A stretch of DNA of 64,000 nt from Chelativorans xinjiangensis (GCF_009812055.1 NZ_WQNH01000004.1:150447-214446); one strand, 5' to 3'. Counted from the first letter of the stretch, positions 46,911 to 56,375 are shown. Made by a program: numbers and translations. Notes: generated by a model not told the origin, from the sequence alone.

Positions 46911-47345
46911 ATGGCGCTTCATCTCATAAAACTCTGTGTCGGCTGCGACAGCCCGGAAGACCTGGAGGCATGGATCGCAATGCGCCTTGAGGAGAAGAGG
47001 CGGCGCGGTGAGCCGGTCGAGCATTTCCACACCACGCGCATGATGCCCAAGCGCATGGCGGAGCTTACCGACGGCGGATCGCTCTACTGGGTGGTCAAGG
47101 GCATGGTGCAGTGCCGGCAGCCGCTTCTCGATATCCGCCCCTTCACGGATGGGGAGGGGATTTCGCGCTGCCGTCTCGTGCTGGATCGGCAAGTCGTGCG
47201 CACGGAATGGCAGCCGAAACGTCCGTTCCAGGGCTGGCGCTATCTCAAGCCCGAGGATGCGCCGCTGGACATCCGCTCCGGAGAGCGTGCGGACGAGATG
47301 CCGGACCACCTGCGCCGCGAACTGACCGAGCTTGGTCTCCTGTAA
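46911..47345 (+). CDS. DUF1489 family protein
   Basis: A 144-residue protein that I assign to DUF1489, typical of Alphaproteobacteria. MALHLIKLCVGCDSPEDLEAW opens it, followed by HTTRMMPKRMAELTDGGSLYWVVKGMVQCRQPLLDI and RCRLVLD, then PFQGWRYLKPEDAPLDI and a C-terminal MPDHLRRELTELGLL. No catalytic motif, signal peptide or membrane segment is evident; function unknown. ATG at 46911 is preferred over an upstream in-frame start at 46797 inside the GFA gene, although its ribosome site is weak. The VWA gene follows 48 bp downstream. Confidence 0.8.
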   Translation: MALHLIKLCVGCDSPEDLEAWIAMRLEEKRRRGEPVEHFHTTRMMPKRMAELTDGGSLYWVVKGMVQCRQPLLDIRPFTDGEGISRCRLVLDRQVVRTEWQPKRPFQGWRYLKPEDAPLDIRSGERADEMPDHLRRELTELGLL

Positions 47346-47393
47346 GGCGGCGAAGGGCTTGCCAGCGGCGCTCGCTCACCACATCTTGTTCTC

Positions 47394-48125
47394 ATGAGCG
47401 ACAAGAAGACGCCGGTCGAAACCGGCCGAAGGGCGGACGTCTCAAAGCCGCGCTCGGATACAGGCGCGGTCGAGGCCTTCGTGCGCCAGGCAAGGGCGCT
47501 CGCCATGCCGGGCAAAGGAGCCGGGCGCCTCATCCTCGCACTCGATGCCACCATGAGCCGCCAACCCACCTGGGACCTTGCCTGCGAGATACAGGCGAAG
47601 ATGTTCGACGCCGTGGGCAAGGCGGGTGCGCTCAACGTGCAGCTCGTCTATTACCGCGGCTTCGGCGAGTGCGCCGCCTCGCGTTTCGTGACCGATACGG
47701 CTGCGCTCAAGAGGCTGATGACGCGCATCGACTGCCGCGGCGGCCGCACGCAGATCGGCAAGGTGCTATCGCATGCCTTGAAGGAGCACGAGCGCGGCAA
47801 GGTGAACGCGCTGGTCTTCATCGGCGATGCGATGGAGGAGAATGTCGACGAGTTGGCCGAGCGGGCGGGGCAGTTGGGGTTGAAGGGCGTGCCGGTCTTC
47901 CTGTTCCAGGAAGGGTCCGATCCGGCGGCTACCGGCGCTTTCCGCGAGATCGCCCGGCTGTCCAAGGGGGCTTGGTTCCGCTTCGACCGCAGCGCTGCCG
48001 ACACGCTGGCCAGGCTGCTCTCCTCGGTTGCTGTTTTCGCCACCGGGGGCCTTGCCGCGCTCGAAGCACGCGGCAGCGCGGAAGACCGGCTCATGATCGA
48101 GCATCTGAGCGGCAGGAGGCGATGA
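47394..48125 (+). CDS. VWA domain-containing protein
   Basis: A 243-residue soluble protein with a von Willebrand factor A-like domain. GRLILALDATMSRQPTWDLACEIQAKMF has a D-A-T-M-S arrangement corresponding to the metal-ion-dependent adhesion site (DxSxS variant), GGRTQIGKVL the Thr position, and NALVFIGDAMEENVDEL the distal Asp. It probably acts as a metal-dependent protein-binding module in the cytoplasm. ATG at 47394 is used. Its stop overlaps the start of the J-domain membrane protein gene (ATGA), a coupling that suggests the two work together. No MoxR ATPase gene, the commonest VWA partner, is next to it. Confidence 0.8.
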   Translation: MSDKKTPVETGRRADVSKPRSDTGAVEAFVRQARALAMPGKGAGRLILALDATMSRQPTWDLACEIQAKMFDAVGKAGALNVQLVYYRGFGECAASRFVTDTAALKRLMTRIDCRGGRTQIGKVLSHALKEHERGKVNALVFIGDAMEENVDELAERAGQLGLKGVPVFLFQEGSDPAATGAFREIARLSKGAWFRFDRSAADTLARLLSSVAVFATGGLAALEARGSAEDRLMIEHLSGRRR

Positions 48126-48817
48126 CCGTTCCCTTCGTTGCGTTTGCGCTCTTGCTGGTGCTGCTTCTGGCCGCACTCGCCTTTACGCGCGCCAGCCCGA
48201 CGGCGATTGCCGGCGCGCTGCGGCTGGCTGGGCCCCTCGCGCTCGGCATTGCGGGGCTGGTGATGCTGTTTACCGGCAGGGCAGGGCTCGGCGGCATGCT
48301 TCTTTCCGGGGCGGCTGCGTGGCTCGGCTCCAGCCGGCTGCGCGGCAACATCAGACGGGCGGGAGGGCAGCGCTCGACCGTCCGTTCAGCCGCGCTCGAA
48401 ATGGAGCTCGACCATGACACGGGCGCCCTTGAGGGAACGGTGCTCGCCGGCCGCTACGAGGGGCGGCGTCTTGCCGATATGAGGCTTGAGGAGCTTTTGG
48501 CGCTCAGGGCCGAGCTTGGCGGCGACGGCGAGAGCCTGCAGCTATTGGAAACGTATCTTGACAGCCGCTTTCCCGTCTGGCGCGAAGGCGCGGATGCGCA
48601 CGAGGGCGGGCGGCATGGAGGCGCGCGCGGTGCGGGCCGCATGACCAAGGAGGAGGCCTACGAGGTCCTTGGTCTTGAGGCTGGTGCGCCCGCGGCGGAA
48701 ATCCGCAAGGCTCATCGCCGCCTGATGCAACGTCTGCATCCCGATATGGGCGGCTCGTCCTTTCTTGCTGCGCGCATCAACGAAGCGCGAGATGTTCTCC
48801 TGTCCGATCACGAGTAA
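48122..48817 (+). CDS. Membrane-anchored J-domain protein
   Basis: A 231-residue protein with one or two N-terminal membrane helices (residues 3-25 and about 36-66, with short loops), a central region with helix MRLEELLALRAELGGDGESLQLLETYLDSRFP, and a C-terminal J domain. The J domain reads MTKEEAYEVLGLEAGAPAAEIRKAHRRLMQRLHPDMGGSSFLAARINEARDVLL and includes the diagnostic HPD. It resembles DjlA-like and TIM14-like proteins that recruit DnaK to the membrane. The start overlaps the VWA gene stop (ATGA). A DnaK partner and the substrate are unknown. Confidence 0.82.
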   Translation: MTVPFVAFALLLVLLLAALAFTRASPTAIAGALRLAGPLALGIAGLVMLFTGRAGLGGMLLSGAAAWLGSSRLRGNIRRAGGQRSTVRSAALEMELDHDTGALEGTVLAGRYEGRRLADMRLEELLALRAELGGDGESLQLLETYLDSRFPVWREGADAHEGGRHGGARGAGRMTKEEAYEVLGLEAGAPAAEIRKAHRRLMQRLHPDMGGSSFLAARINEARDVLLSDHE

Positions 48818-48851
48818 CTCCCTGGACGCAGATACCTACCAAGCAGAGCGA

Positions 48852-50183
48852 TCAGTTTTCCACCGCGTAACAGGCGACGTTCCTCTTCTTGAGCGTTTCG
48901 CAGGCGCGCCACGCGTCCGACTTGCCCGAAAAGCCGCCGAAGCGGGCGCGGTAATAGGTCCTGCCATCCTTCTGGAAGACCTCGGTGAAGGGCGTGGCGT
49001 CGGCCAGCACGGTCGATGCATGCTGGCTCGTCTCGGCAAGGCGGCGCTTGGCCTCGTCTTCGCTGGGCATCGAGGCAACCTGGATCACCCATCCTTGCAT
49101 GGCGGTCGAAGCTGTCGACACCGGATCGACTTCGGCCCGCGGCCTGGGGGCGACGGCCTCCGGGAAGGCGGCGGCAGCGGCGGTCGCCGAACCCTGTTCC
49201 TCGGCATAAGCCGTGACGGGGATTTCCTCGGGGCGGTCCACCGGCACGGGCGCGCTGCGCGGCAGCATGGCCGCGGCGACGGTCTGTGTGGCTGCGCCCC
49301 TGGCGATCAGGATGCGGTCGCCGCCTCCCGAGGCTTTCGGCAGGGTGCGCTGGATGAGGTTGACCATATGTGCGTCACGCGAACGCGCGGTCTTGCCGCC
49401 CATCACCACGGCGACGATGCTCTTTCCGCCCGTCGAGACGGATGAGACGAGGTTGAAGCCGGAAGCGCGGATATATCCGGTCTTGATGCCGTCGACACCT
49501 TTCACGCGACCGAGCAGGTTGTTGTGCGTGCTGATGCGGCGGCCGCCATAGGTGAACGAGCGGGTGGAGAAATAGTCGTAATATTGCGGGAAGTGCTCAC
49601 GCAGCGCGATGCCGAGCCGCGCCATGTCGCGCGCCGTCGTCCTTTGTGCGCTGTTGGGCAGGCCGTGGGCGTTCTTGAAGGTGGTGGAGGACATGCCCAA
49701 CTGGCGCGCCTTGTTCGTCATCATCGCAGCGAATTTCGCCTCCGAGCCGCCGAGGAATTCGGCGACGGCCGTAGAGACGTCGTTGGCCGATCGCGTGACG
49801 AGCGCATGGATAGCCTGCTCCACGACAATGCTCTGGCCGGCCGGCACGCCGAGCTTGGTCGGCGGCTCCGCGGCGGCGTTGCGCGAGAAGGTGATGCGCG
49901 AGTTTTTGGAGATCCTGCCGCTCTCCAGCGCCTCGAAGACGAGGTAGAGCGTCATCATCTTGGTGAGCGAAGCGGGGTAGCGCGGAGCGTCGGCACTGTC
50001 CTCGTAGAGCACCTTGCCCGTCTTGGTGTCGATGACGATGCCTGCATATTTCGAATTCGCAGCGGCAGGCGGAGCTGCCGCAAGCATCAATGCTGCGGCG
50101 GCGATCGCCGCTATGGCGAAACTGGAGGAAAGCCGAAAAACCCCCGCGAAAGCTGCAAGCGCCTGACGCACGACCGCACCCAT
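48852..50183 (-). CDS. D-alanyl-D-alanine carboxypeptidase (PBP5/6-like) with C-terminal SPOR domain
   Basis: A low-molecular-weight penicillin-binding protein, 443 residues. A signal peptide (SSFAIAAIAAAALMLAAAPPAAANS) leads to the transpeptidase-like fold: SLTKMMTLY holds the nucleophile Ser, TRSANDVS is the SxN motif, and GVDGIKTGYIRASGFNLVSSV the KTG motif. Residues about 360-443 form a SPOR domain (GWVIQVASMPSEDEAKRRLAET ... YYRARFGGFSGKSDAWRACETLKKRNVACYAV), which binds denuded septal glycan, so the enzyme likely acts at the division site. ATG at 50183 fits the signal peptide best; in-frame ATGs at 50222 and 50294 are alternatives. It is divergent from clpS. Confidence 0.9.
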   Translation of the reverse strand: MGAVVRQALAAFAGVFRLSSSFAIAAIAAAALMLAAAPPAAANSKYAGIVIDTKTGKVLYEDSADAPRYPASLTKMMTLYLVFEALESGRISKNSRITFSRNAAAEPPTKLGVPAGQSIVVEQAIHALVTRSANDVSTAVAEFLGGSEAKFAAMMTNKARQLGMSSTTFKNAHGLPNSAQRTTARDMARLGIALREHFPQYYDYFSTRSFTYGGRRISTHNNLLGRVKGVDGIKTGYIRASGFNLVSSVSTGGKSIVAVVMGGKTARSRDAHMVNLIQRTLPKASGGGDRILIARGAATQTVAAAMLPRSAPVPVDRPEEIPVTAYAEEQGSATAAAAAFPEAVAPRPRAEVDPVSTASTAMQGWVIQVASMPSEDEAKRRLAETSQHASTVLADATPFTEVFQKDGRTYYRARFGGFSGKSDAWRACETLKKRNVACYAVEN

Positions 50184-50526
50184 TGTATGATCTTCGTTGA
50201 GGGCCTCAACCGATCGACCCATTTTTATCGACGGTAGGGTGGGGCCGTTACCAATTCGTTTATGGTGTCTTAAATCCTGCATAAAATTTTCCAATTCGAA
50301 ACGTATTTGAAATGGATTTGAACGGGTCCAGACTCAAAGGCGGAGCTTGGCGCCCCTTATAGGCGGCCGCAAGCGCCGTGTTTCGAAAAATTGCGACAGG
50401 GTGCGCGCAATCCGTATTGTCAGCACGGCAGAAGGGCTTAAAATCGTCGATCGAGTACTTACATGTCGCTCCTCACGGAGAGGCGCGGCGGAAAGCATGG
50501 GACCAGTGACGATCGGCGAGAGCAAG
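50184..50526. other. Intergenic region between the carboxypeptidase gene and clpS
   Basis: A 343-bp divergent promoter region with an AT-rich stretch at 50277-50325 (CATAAAATTTTCCAATTCG and neighbours). It should hold the promoters of both genes. No hairpin, repeat copy or known operator was recognised. The clpS frame stays open upstream to 50347, so part of the region could be coding if a distal start is used. Confidence 0.4.
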
Positions 50527-50871
50527 ATGCCAGGCGACGCTTTGCGGATGGCCCGTGAGGACGGCAACGGCACCGGGCGCGGCACGGCGGTCATTACCCG
50601 GACCCGGACGAAGACCAAGAAGCCGAGCCTCTATCGCGTGCTGCTCTTGAATGACGACTACACGCCGATGGAGTTTGTCATCCATGTTCTGGAGCGCTTC
50701 TTTCAGAAGGACCGGGAAGCCGCCACTACGATCATGCTGCACGTTCACAACCACGGCGTCGGTGAATGCGGCGTCTATACATTCGAAGTGGCCGAGACCA
50801 AGGTGGCCCAGGTCATGGATTTCGCCCGTCAGCATCAGCACCCGCTGCAGTGCGTGATGGAAAAGAAATGA
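50527..50871 (+). CDS. clpS: ATP-dependent Clp protease adaptor ClpS
   Basis: N-end rule adaptor that delivers substrates to ClpAP, taken as 114 residues. The core is unmistakable: [28 protein letters not shown] (binding pocket N-D-D), then [27 protein letters not shown] and [10 protein letters not shown] at the C-terminus. The N-terminal tail of about 35 residues ([13 protein letters not shown]) is variable in the family. ATG at 50527 is chosen for GGCGAGAG four bases upstream; ATG at 50497 or 50548 are alternatives, and an open frame runs upstream to 50347. clpA starts eight bases downstream, the normal operon. Confidence 0.95.
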   Translation: MPGDALRMAREDGNGTGRGTAVITRTRTKTKKPSLYRVLLLNDDYTPMEFVIHVLERFFQKDREAATTIMLHVHNHGVGECGVYTFEVAETKVAQVMDFARQHQHPLQCVMEKK

Positions 50872-50879
50872 GGTATTGA

Positions 50880-53318
50880 ATGCCGGCTTTCTCGCAAGGC
50901 CTGGAACGCGCGCTGCATCAGGCGCTGACCTATGCCAATGAACGCCATCACGAATATGCGACGCTGGAGCATCTTCTGTTGGCATTGATCGATGATGGCG
51001 ATGCAGCCGCCGTCATGCGGGCCTGCAGCGTCGATCTCGACGAGTTGAGGCGCACGGTGCTCGACTATATCGATGGCGAGTTGGACAATCTCGTCACCGG
51101 CTATGACGAGGATTCAAAGCCGACAGCGGGCTTCCAGCGCGTCATCCAGCGCGCCGTCATCCATGTGCAGTCCTCCGGCAGGGAGGAAGTGTCGGGTGCC
51201 AATGTGCTCGTTGCCATCTTCGCCGAGCGCGAGAGCCATGCCGCCTATTTCCTGCAGGAACAGCAGATGACCCGCTACGATGCGGTCAACTACATCAGCC
51301 ATGGCATTGCCAAGCGCCCCGGCGCTTCGGAGACGCGCACGCCGCGCGGTGCCGACGAGGATCAGGCGGGGGCGCCCGGTGCGGAGACCGAAGAGGGAGC
51401 GAAGAAGAAGCAGCAGCAGGACGCGCTGTCGGCCTATTGTGTCAACCTCAATGCCAAGGCGCGGGCGGGACGCATCGACCCGCTGATCGGTCGCGAGCCG
51501 GAGATCAGCCGCACGATCCAGATCCTGTGCCGCCGCTCCAAGAACAACCCGCTCTATGTGGGTGATCCCGGCGTCGGCAAGACGGCGATCGCCGAGGGGC
51601 TCGCCAAGCGCATCGTCGAGGGCGACGTGCCGGAGGTGCTGCTCGATTCCACCATCTTCGCGCTCGACATGGGAACGCTGCTCGCCGGCACGCGCTATCG
51701 CGGCGATTTCGAGGAGCGGCTGAAGCAGGTCGTCAAGGAGTTGGAGGACTTCCCCGGCGCCATCCTGTTCATCGACGAGATCCACACGGTGATCGGCGCC
51801 GGTGCCACCTCCGGCGGCGCCATGGACGCGTCCAACCTGTTGAAGCCGGCGCTGTCGGCGGGCGCCATCCGCTGCATCGGCTCGACGACCTATAAGGAGT
51901 TCCGCCAGTTCTTCGAGAAGGACCGGGCGCTGGTGCGCCGCTTCCAGAAGATCGACGTCAACGAGCCGACGGTGAACGATGCCATCGAGATCATGAAGGG
52001 CCTGAAACCCTATTTCGAGGACTTCCACAGGGTCAAATATACCAACGATGCCGTCAAGGCGGCGGTGGAGCTCTCGGCGCGTTATATCAACGACCGCAAG
52101 CTGCCCGACAAGGCCATCGACGTCATCGACGAGACCGGCGCTTCGCAGAAGCTTCTGCCCGAGTCCAAGCGGCGCAAAACGATCAGCGTCAAGGAGATCG
52201 AGAACACCATCGCCACCATGGCGCGTATCCCGCCGAAGACCGTTTCGGCCGATGACGAGAAGGTGCTCTCGGGCCTCGAGACTGAGTTGAAGCGCGTGGT
52301 CTACGGCCAGGACGAGGCCATCGGGGCGCTCGCTTCATCGATCAAGCTCGCTCGCGCCGGTCTGCGCGAGCCGGAAAAGCCGATCGGCTCCTACCTCTTC
52401 TCCGGCCCCACCGGCGTCGGCAAGACCGAGGTTGCCCGCCAGCTCGCCGCCTCGCTCGGCGTGGAGCTCCTGCGCTTCGACATGTCCGAGTACATGGAGC
52501 GTCACACCGTCTCGCGGCTGATCGGCGCGCCTCCGGGCTATGTCGGCTTCGACCAGGGCGGGCTGTTGACCGACGGCGTCGACCAGCACCCGCACTGCGT
52601 GCTCTTGCTCGACGAGGTCGAGAAGGCGCATCCGGACCTGTTCAACATCCTGTTGCAGGTCATGGACCATGGCAAGCTGACCGACCACAACGGCAAGCGC
52701 ATCGACTTCCGCAACGTCATCTTGATCATGACCACCAATGCGGGGGCGGCGGACATGGCCAAGCCTGCCATCGGCTTCGGCTCGTCGAAGCGCGAAGGCG
52801 ACGACATGGAGGCGATCAACCGGCTCTTCTCGCCGGAGTTCCGCAACCGGCTCGACGCCATCATCCCGTTCGGTTCGCTGCCTGTTCCGGTGGTGCATCA
52901 GGTGGTGCAGAAGTTCGTCATGCAGCTCGAGGCGCAGCTTGCCGAGCGGCGCGTCACTTTCGATCTGTCCGACGAGGCTGTCGCCTGGCTTGCCGAGAAG
53001 GGCTACGACGAGCGCATGGGCGCCCGTCCGCTCGGCCGCGTCATCCAGGAGCACATCAAGAAGCCGCTCGCCGAGGAAGTTCTGTTCGGCAAGTTGAAGC
53101 GCGGCGGTACCGTGCGCGTGACGCTGGATGAGGACAAGGCAGCGCTGAAGCTCGACGCGATCCCGGACGACGCGCCTGTGAAGCCGAAACGCGAGACGGC
53201 GCCGGCGAAGAAGAGGAAGCCGGGCGTGGCGAAAGCCAAGCCCAAGGCAAAGCGCCCGCCGGCGCGCAAGGAACCGCCCAAGCGCAGCCTGGTGCCGCAG
53301 CTGCCGCGCAAGGGCTGA
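50880..53318 (+). CDS. clpA: ATP-dependent Clp protease ATP-binding subunit ClpA
   Basis: AAA+ unfoldase of ClpAP, 812 residues. The double Clp N-domain ([31 protein letters not shown]) is followed by the first AAA module with Walker [16 protein letters not shown] and Walker [15 protein letters not shown], and the second with [37 protein letters not shown] and [15 protein letters not shown] [15 protein letters not shown]. The C-terminus is unusually long and basic ([20 protein letters not shown] and further Lys/Arg-Pro repeats), a feature of many rhizobial ClpA proteins. ATG at 50880 is eight bases after clpS with GAGG upstream. A terminator follows at 53343-53377. Confidence 0.97.
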   Translation: MPAFSQGLERALHQALTYANERHHEYATLEHLLLALIDDGDAAAVMRACSVDLDELRRTVLDYIDGELDNLVTGYDEDSKPTAGFQRVIQRAVIHVQSSGREEVSGANVLVAIFAERESHAAYFLQEQQMTRYDAVNYISHGIAKRPGASETRTPRGADEDQAGAPGAETEEGAKKKQQQDALSAYCVNLNAKARAGRIDPLIGREPEISRTIQILCRRSKNNPLYVGDPGVGKTAIAEGLAKRIVEGDVPEVLLDSTIFALDMGTLLAGTRYRGDFEERLKQVVKELEDFPGAILFIDEIHTVIGAGATSGGAMDASNLLKPALSAGAIRCIGSTTYKEFRQFFEKDRALVRRFQKIDVNEPTVNDAIEIMKGLKPYFEDFHRVKYTNDAVKAAVELSARYINDRKLPDKAIDVIDETGASQKLLPESKRRKTISVKEIENTIATMARIPPKTVSADDEKVLSGLETELKRVVYGQDEAIGALASSIKLARAGLREPEKPIGSYLFSGPTGVGKTEVARQLAASLGVELLRFDMSEYMERHTVSRLIGAPPGYVGFDQGGLLTDGVDQHPHCVLLLDEVEKAHPDLFNILLQVMDHGKLTDHNGKRIDFRNVILIMTTNAGAADMAKPAIGFGSSKREGDDMEAINRLFSPEFRNRLDAIIPFGSLPVPVVHQVVQKFVMQLEAQLAERRVTFDLSDEAVAWLAEKGYDERMGARPLGRVIQEHIKKPLAEEVLFGKLKRGGTVRVTLDEDKAALKLDAIPDDAPVKPKRETAPAKKRKPGVAKAKPKAKRPPARKEPPKRSLVPQLPRKG

Positions 53319-53342
53319 CGCCGCGTAGGCTTTCTGGACAAC

Positions 53343-53377
53343 GGGCGCGGGTCTTTTGGATCCGCGCCTTTTTGTTT
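53343..53377 (+). terminator. Rho-independent terminator after clpA
   Basis: GGCGCGG (53344-53350) pairs with CCGCGCC (53362-53368) through a short irregular loop, followed by TTTTTGTTT. It lies 25 bp after the clpA stop on the plus strand. Confidence 0.8.
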
Positions 53378-53471
53378 GCCTAGCTGGTGCAAGCCGAGAG
53401 CCGTCCGTGAGCCAAGAGAAGCGAGGCAGGCTTGTCGCATGATGCCGGCGGCTATGCTATTCGGCGGTTCC

Positions 53472-54218
53472 ATGCACGATTTCGAAATTGCCCAATCCGG
53501 CGGTCATGAAGGGCGCGCCGTCTGGTTCAGGCGCGGTGCCCGCGCCGCCTTCTCCATTCCCGGCCTTATCCTGGTAAGCGCTTTCGTCGGCTTTGCCGGG
53601 TTGGCGCGCGACGCCGGGCTGACGTTGGCCGAGACGGTCTTCATGACCGGCGTCGTTTGGGCGCTGCCGGGCAAGGTGGTGCTCGTCGGTGCCATTCTGG
53701 CCGGCAACGGCCTGCCGGCGGCCGCCTTCGCCGTAGCCCTGTCGTCGGTGCGCTTGGCGCCCATGGTGGTGGCGCTGACGCCGGAGATGCGCACTGCCAG
53801 GACGCCGACGTGGGTGCTTTACGCGCTTTCCCATTTCGTCGCCGTCACCTCCTGGGTACTGGCGATGGATCGGTTCCGGCATGTGCCGCGGCCGATGCGC
53901 ACCTCCTTTTATGCAGGGCTGGGCTCCACGTTGGTGCTCGGCAACATGGTGGTGGTGGCGGCGGTATTCCTGATCGCCGGGCGGCTGCCGCCCGCCGTCT
54001 CGGCCGCACTTTTCTTCCTCACGCCCATGTACTTCCTCACTTCGCTGTGGGGTTCGGCGCGCGAGCGGGCAGGGCAGGTGGCGATGATACTCGGCCTCGC
54101 GCTCGGTCCCGTCTTCCACCTTTTGACGCCGGATTTCGACCTCGTTGCTGCAGGCATGGTGGCGGGGCTCGCTGCCTTCGGCATTCACCTTATCGGCAAG
54201 AGGAGGCACCAGGCGTGA
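53472..54218 (+). CDS. azlC: AzlC family branched-chain amino acid exporter subunit
   Basis: Large membrane subunit of the AzlCD export pair, 248 residues with about seven hydrophobic helices. The family pattern FSIPGLILVSAFVGFAGLARDAGLTLAETVFMTGVVWALPGKVVLVGAILAG is present, as is LSSVRLAPMVVALTPEMRTARTP (the conserved S-x-R-x-x-P). AzlCD exports branched-chain amino acids in several bacteria; the substrate here is inferred. ATG at 53472 (CGGCGG four bases upstream) is chosen; in-frame ATGs at 53454 and 53439 are possible. It overlaps azlD by four bases (GTGA). It comes after the clpA terminator, so it has its own promoter. Confidence 0.85.
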   Translation: MHDFEIAQSGGHEGRAVWFRRGARAAFSIPGLILVSAFVGFAGLARDAGLTLAETVFMTGVVWALPGKVVLVGAILAGNGLPAAAFAVALSSVRLAPMVVALTPEMRTARTPTWVLYALSHFVAVTSWVLAMDRFRHVPRPMRTSFYAGLGSTLVLGNMVVVAAVFLIAGRLPPAVSAALFFLTPMYFLTSLWGSARERAGQVAMILGLALGPVFHLLTPDFDLVAAGMVAGLAAFGIHLIGKRRHQA

Positions 54219-54565
54219 CATTCACCGCGATCGACGCCTGGTGGTGGCCCTATGTCTTCATCCTCGTTGCCGGGTGGCTGGCAACCGATTTCTGGCGCTT
54301 TCTCGGGGTCTATCTCGGCGGGCGGATTTCCGAGGAGTCGGAACTCATCGTGCTGGTGCGCTGCATCGCCACGGCGCTGGTGGCCGCCGTCATCGCCAAT
54401 CTCGTGATCTTCCCCAGCGGCGCGCTCGCCGGCACGCCGCTTCTTCTTCGCGTCGGTGCCGGCATAGCCGGATTTCTGGCCTATCTCGCCGCCGGCAAAC
54501 GTGTCATCGTTGGCATCCTGGTGGGCGAGGCTACCCTCGGCATAGGTTTGCTGGTGTTCTCGTAA
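54215..54565 (+). CDS. azlD: AzlD domain-containing protein
   Basis: Small subunit of the AzlCD exporter, 116 residues. It is wholly hydrophobic, with about four helices: WWWPYVFILVAGWLATDFWRFLGVYLGG, LIVLVRCIATALVAAVIANLVIF and LLRVGAGIAGFLAYLAAGKRVIVGILVGEATLG. The start is GTG at 54215, overlapping azlC (GTGA), with AGGAGG eight bases upstream. Sequence conservation of AzlD is low, so the call relies on length, hydrophobicity and the pairing with azlC. The gene converges on the O-antigen-ligase-like gene with only 17 bp between them. Confidence 0.75.
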   Translation: MTFTAIDAWWWPYVFILVAGWLATDFWRFLGVYLGGRISEESELIVLVRCIATALVAAVIANLVIFPSGALAGTPLLLRVGAGIAGFLAYLAAGKRVIVGILVGEATLGIGLLVFS

Positions 54566-54582
54566 ACGTTGCGCTTTTGCGC

Positions 54583-55866
54583 CTAACCTTCTGTTTCTGC
54601 TTCCATAACCTTGCCTTCCTGCATCGACGTCCCGCTTGCCAGCAGCAAGCCGGTAATCAGGAAGATCATGAACATGGCGTCGATGATGTCGTGCCCCATG
54701 ACCAGGTTGAAGCTGCCGCCGAGAGCGTAGTTCAGGAAGAAGACGAGCAGGATCATCGCCCCGAACCGGGCGGTTTCCTCACTGCTGGTGGCAAGCGTGC
54801 GTACCGTCACCCATGCCACCAGCAGGAAAAGCGCGATCACCGCGCCTCCGCCGATGAGCCCGGTTTCGACCAGCAGCGTCAGGAAGCCGTTGTGGAAGTG
54901 GGTGAACTGGGCACGCAGGTCGAAATCGTCGGCAAGCCCATCTTCGATGAGCTGACGGGTATGGTGGGGCCCGTTGCCCAGCACGGGGCGTTCGAAGAAT
55001 CGATCCACGCCCACTTTCCACAGCGCCAGGCGAAGGCCCAGGGAGGAATCGTATTCCCCGTTCTCCGCCAGCTCGGCCCAATTGGCGGACAAACTCTCGA
55101 CGCGACTCAAAAGAACGCCGGAGGAGAGAGTAGCGATCACGGCTATTGCAGCGATGGTCTTGACGAGATGGCCCTTCAAGAGTGTCCGCAGTTGGCGGTG
55201 GCAGACAAAGAGGATGGCGAGCGAGAGGACTGCCATGACCAGCCACACCGATCGGGAGCCGGACAGGAGCACCGCCAGGACCGCCGCCAGATACCCCCCC
55301 GCCATGGGGATTTGCCAACGCGTCGTCAGCATGAGCGCGCCGGCCAAGCTGACGGAGCCGGTCATGCAGGTAACCGTGGCGAAAACCAGTGCATTGCCGG
55401 CCCCGCCTTCCACCCGCATGCCGAGAATGAAGTACTGGATAAGCGCCAGCGCCAAGGCGCCGTAGCCGGCCGTCATACCCGCAAGAGCGGCGGCGGAGGA
55501 CAGATCGTCCTTATGCGAGATGCTCCAAATCGAATAGGAGAAGGGGAAGAAGACGAACGTCGCCAGCGGAATGAGCGTATGCGCATACTCCCAGCGGGGA
55601 TCGTTGAGAAGGAAGGACAGGAGGCCTGCCGCGACATAGGTATAGAGCAGGATCGCCGACAGCAGCATATAGCGGTCGGAACTGAGCCTGCGGCGGCCGG
55701 ATACGATCTCGAACGTGCACCAAAGCGCGCCGCCATGCCAGATGAAGCTGACCACCGAGCCCAGCGGCGGCGAGGCCGAGAAGCAGGCGAATGTGAAAAG
55801 CCGGTTGAGGACCGGGTAGCGCATTCCGGCCCACACTGCACTGATCGTCTCACGGGAAAGCTTCAC
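54583..55866 (-). CDS. O-antigen ligase family protein (Wzy/WaaL-like)
   Basis: A 427-residue polytopic membrane protein, with about ten to twelve hydrophobic helices. The large periplasmic loop (about residues 260-345) holds WKVGVDRFFERPVLGNGPHHTRQL and FTHFHNGFLTLLVETGLIGGG, the R-P-x-x-G-x-G and H-N-x-F/L-x-x-L-x-E-x-G-L-x-G-G motifs of the O-antigen ligase/polymerase superfamily. Members polymerise or transfer O-antigen, or other surface glycans, and some act as PglL-type glycosyltransferases. The start is GTG at 55866, overlapping the HIT stop (GTGA). No other glycan genes are nearby, so the target glycan is unknown. Confidence 0.85.
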   Translation of the reverse strand: MKLSRETISAVWAGMRYPVLNRLFTFACFSASPPLGSVVSFIWHGGALWCTFEIVSGRRRLSSDRYMLLSAILLYTYVAAGLLSFLLNDPRWEYAHTLIPLATFVFFPFSYSIWSISHKDDLSSAAALAGMTAGYGALALALIQYFILGMRVEGGAGNALVFATVTCMTGSVSLAGALMLTTRWQIPMAGGYLAAVLAVLLSGSRSVWLVMAVLSLAILFVCHRQLRTLLKGHLVKTIAAIAVIATLSSGVLLSRVESLSANWAELAENGEYDSSLGLRLALWKVGVDRFFERPVLGNGPHHTRQLIEDGLADDFDLRAQFTHFHNGFLTLLVETGLIGGGAVIALFLLVAWVTVRTLATSSEETARFGAMILLVFFLNYALGGSFNLVMGHDIIDAMFMIFLITGLLLASGTSMQEGKVMEAETEG

Positions 55867-56303
55867 GCCCCGCCGGCCTCCAGCGCGGCGCGGATCTTCT
55901 GCGCCTGCTCGGCCAGCACCGCCTGGTCCGCCATTTCACCGGTGTGCGGGCGCAGCGCCACGCCTTCGAAGCGGGGAAGGATGTGGACGTGCAGGTGGAA
56001 GACGATCTGGCCGCCGGCCGGCTCGTTGAACTGCTGGACCGTCACACCGTCGGCGCCGAGCGCCTCGACGACGGCGCGCGCCACCTTCTGCACGGTGCGC
56101 ATGAGGGCGGCGAGGCTGTCGGGGCCGACGTCGAATATGTTGCGGGCAGGGCGCTTGGGGATCGCCAGGCAATGGCCGTCGCCGCGCGGCATGATATCCA
56201 TGAAGGCAAACGTCTCCTCGTCCTCGTAGATCTTGTGCGCAGGCAACTCGCCGCGCAGGATCTTGGCGAAGGGATTGTCCTCGTCGTAGGCCTTCGTCGT
56301 CAT
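55863..56303 (-). CDS. HIT family protein
   Basis: A 146-residue histidine triad hydrolase of the HINT/Fhit type, acting on nucleotide phosphoramidates or dinucleotides. The pattern DNPFAKILRGELPAHKIYEDEETFAFMDIMPRGDGHCLAIPKRPARNIFDV is typical of HINT proteins, and the triad is QIVFHLHVHILPRF. ATG at 56303 is the family-standard start. It is the first gene in the two-gene unit with the O-antigen-ligase-like protein, with the GTGA overlap. The unit is separated from DUF482 by 72 bp of non-coding sequence. Confidence 0.92.
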   Translation of the reverse strand: MTTKAYDEDNPFAKILRGELPAHKIYEDEETFAFMDIMPRGDGHCLAIPKRPARNIFDVGPDSLAALMRTVQKVARAVVEALGADGVTVQQFNEPAGGQIVFHLHVHILPRFEGVALRPHTGEMADQAVLAEQAQKIRAALEAGGA

Positions 56304-56375
56304 TGCGTTCCTCGATTATTTTAAGCCGCCGCGATGTTTTGTGACGTGGGCGGGCGCCGGTCAAGCCCCGGGTTT

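Noticed and set aside
47111..48121. N-terminal extension of the J-domain protein
   Set aside because: The upstream part is the shadow of DUF1489 and the VWA gene; the ATG at 48122 begins the membrane helix and overlaps the VWA stop.
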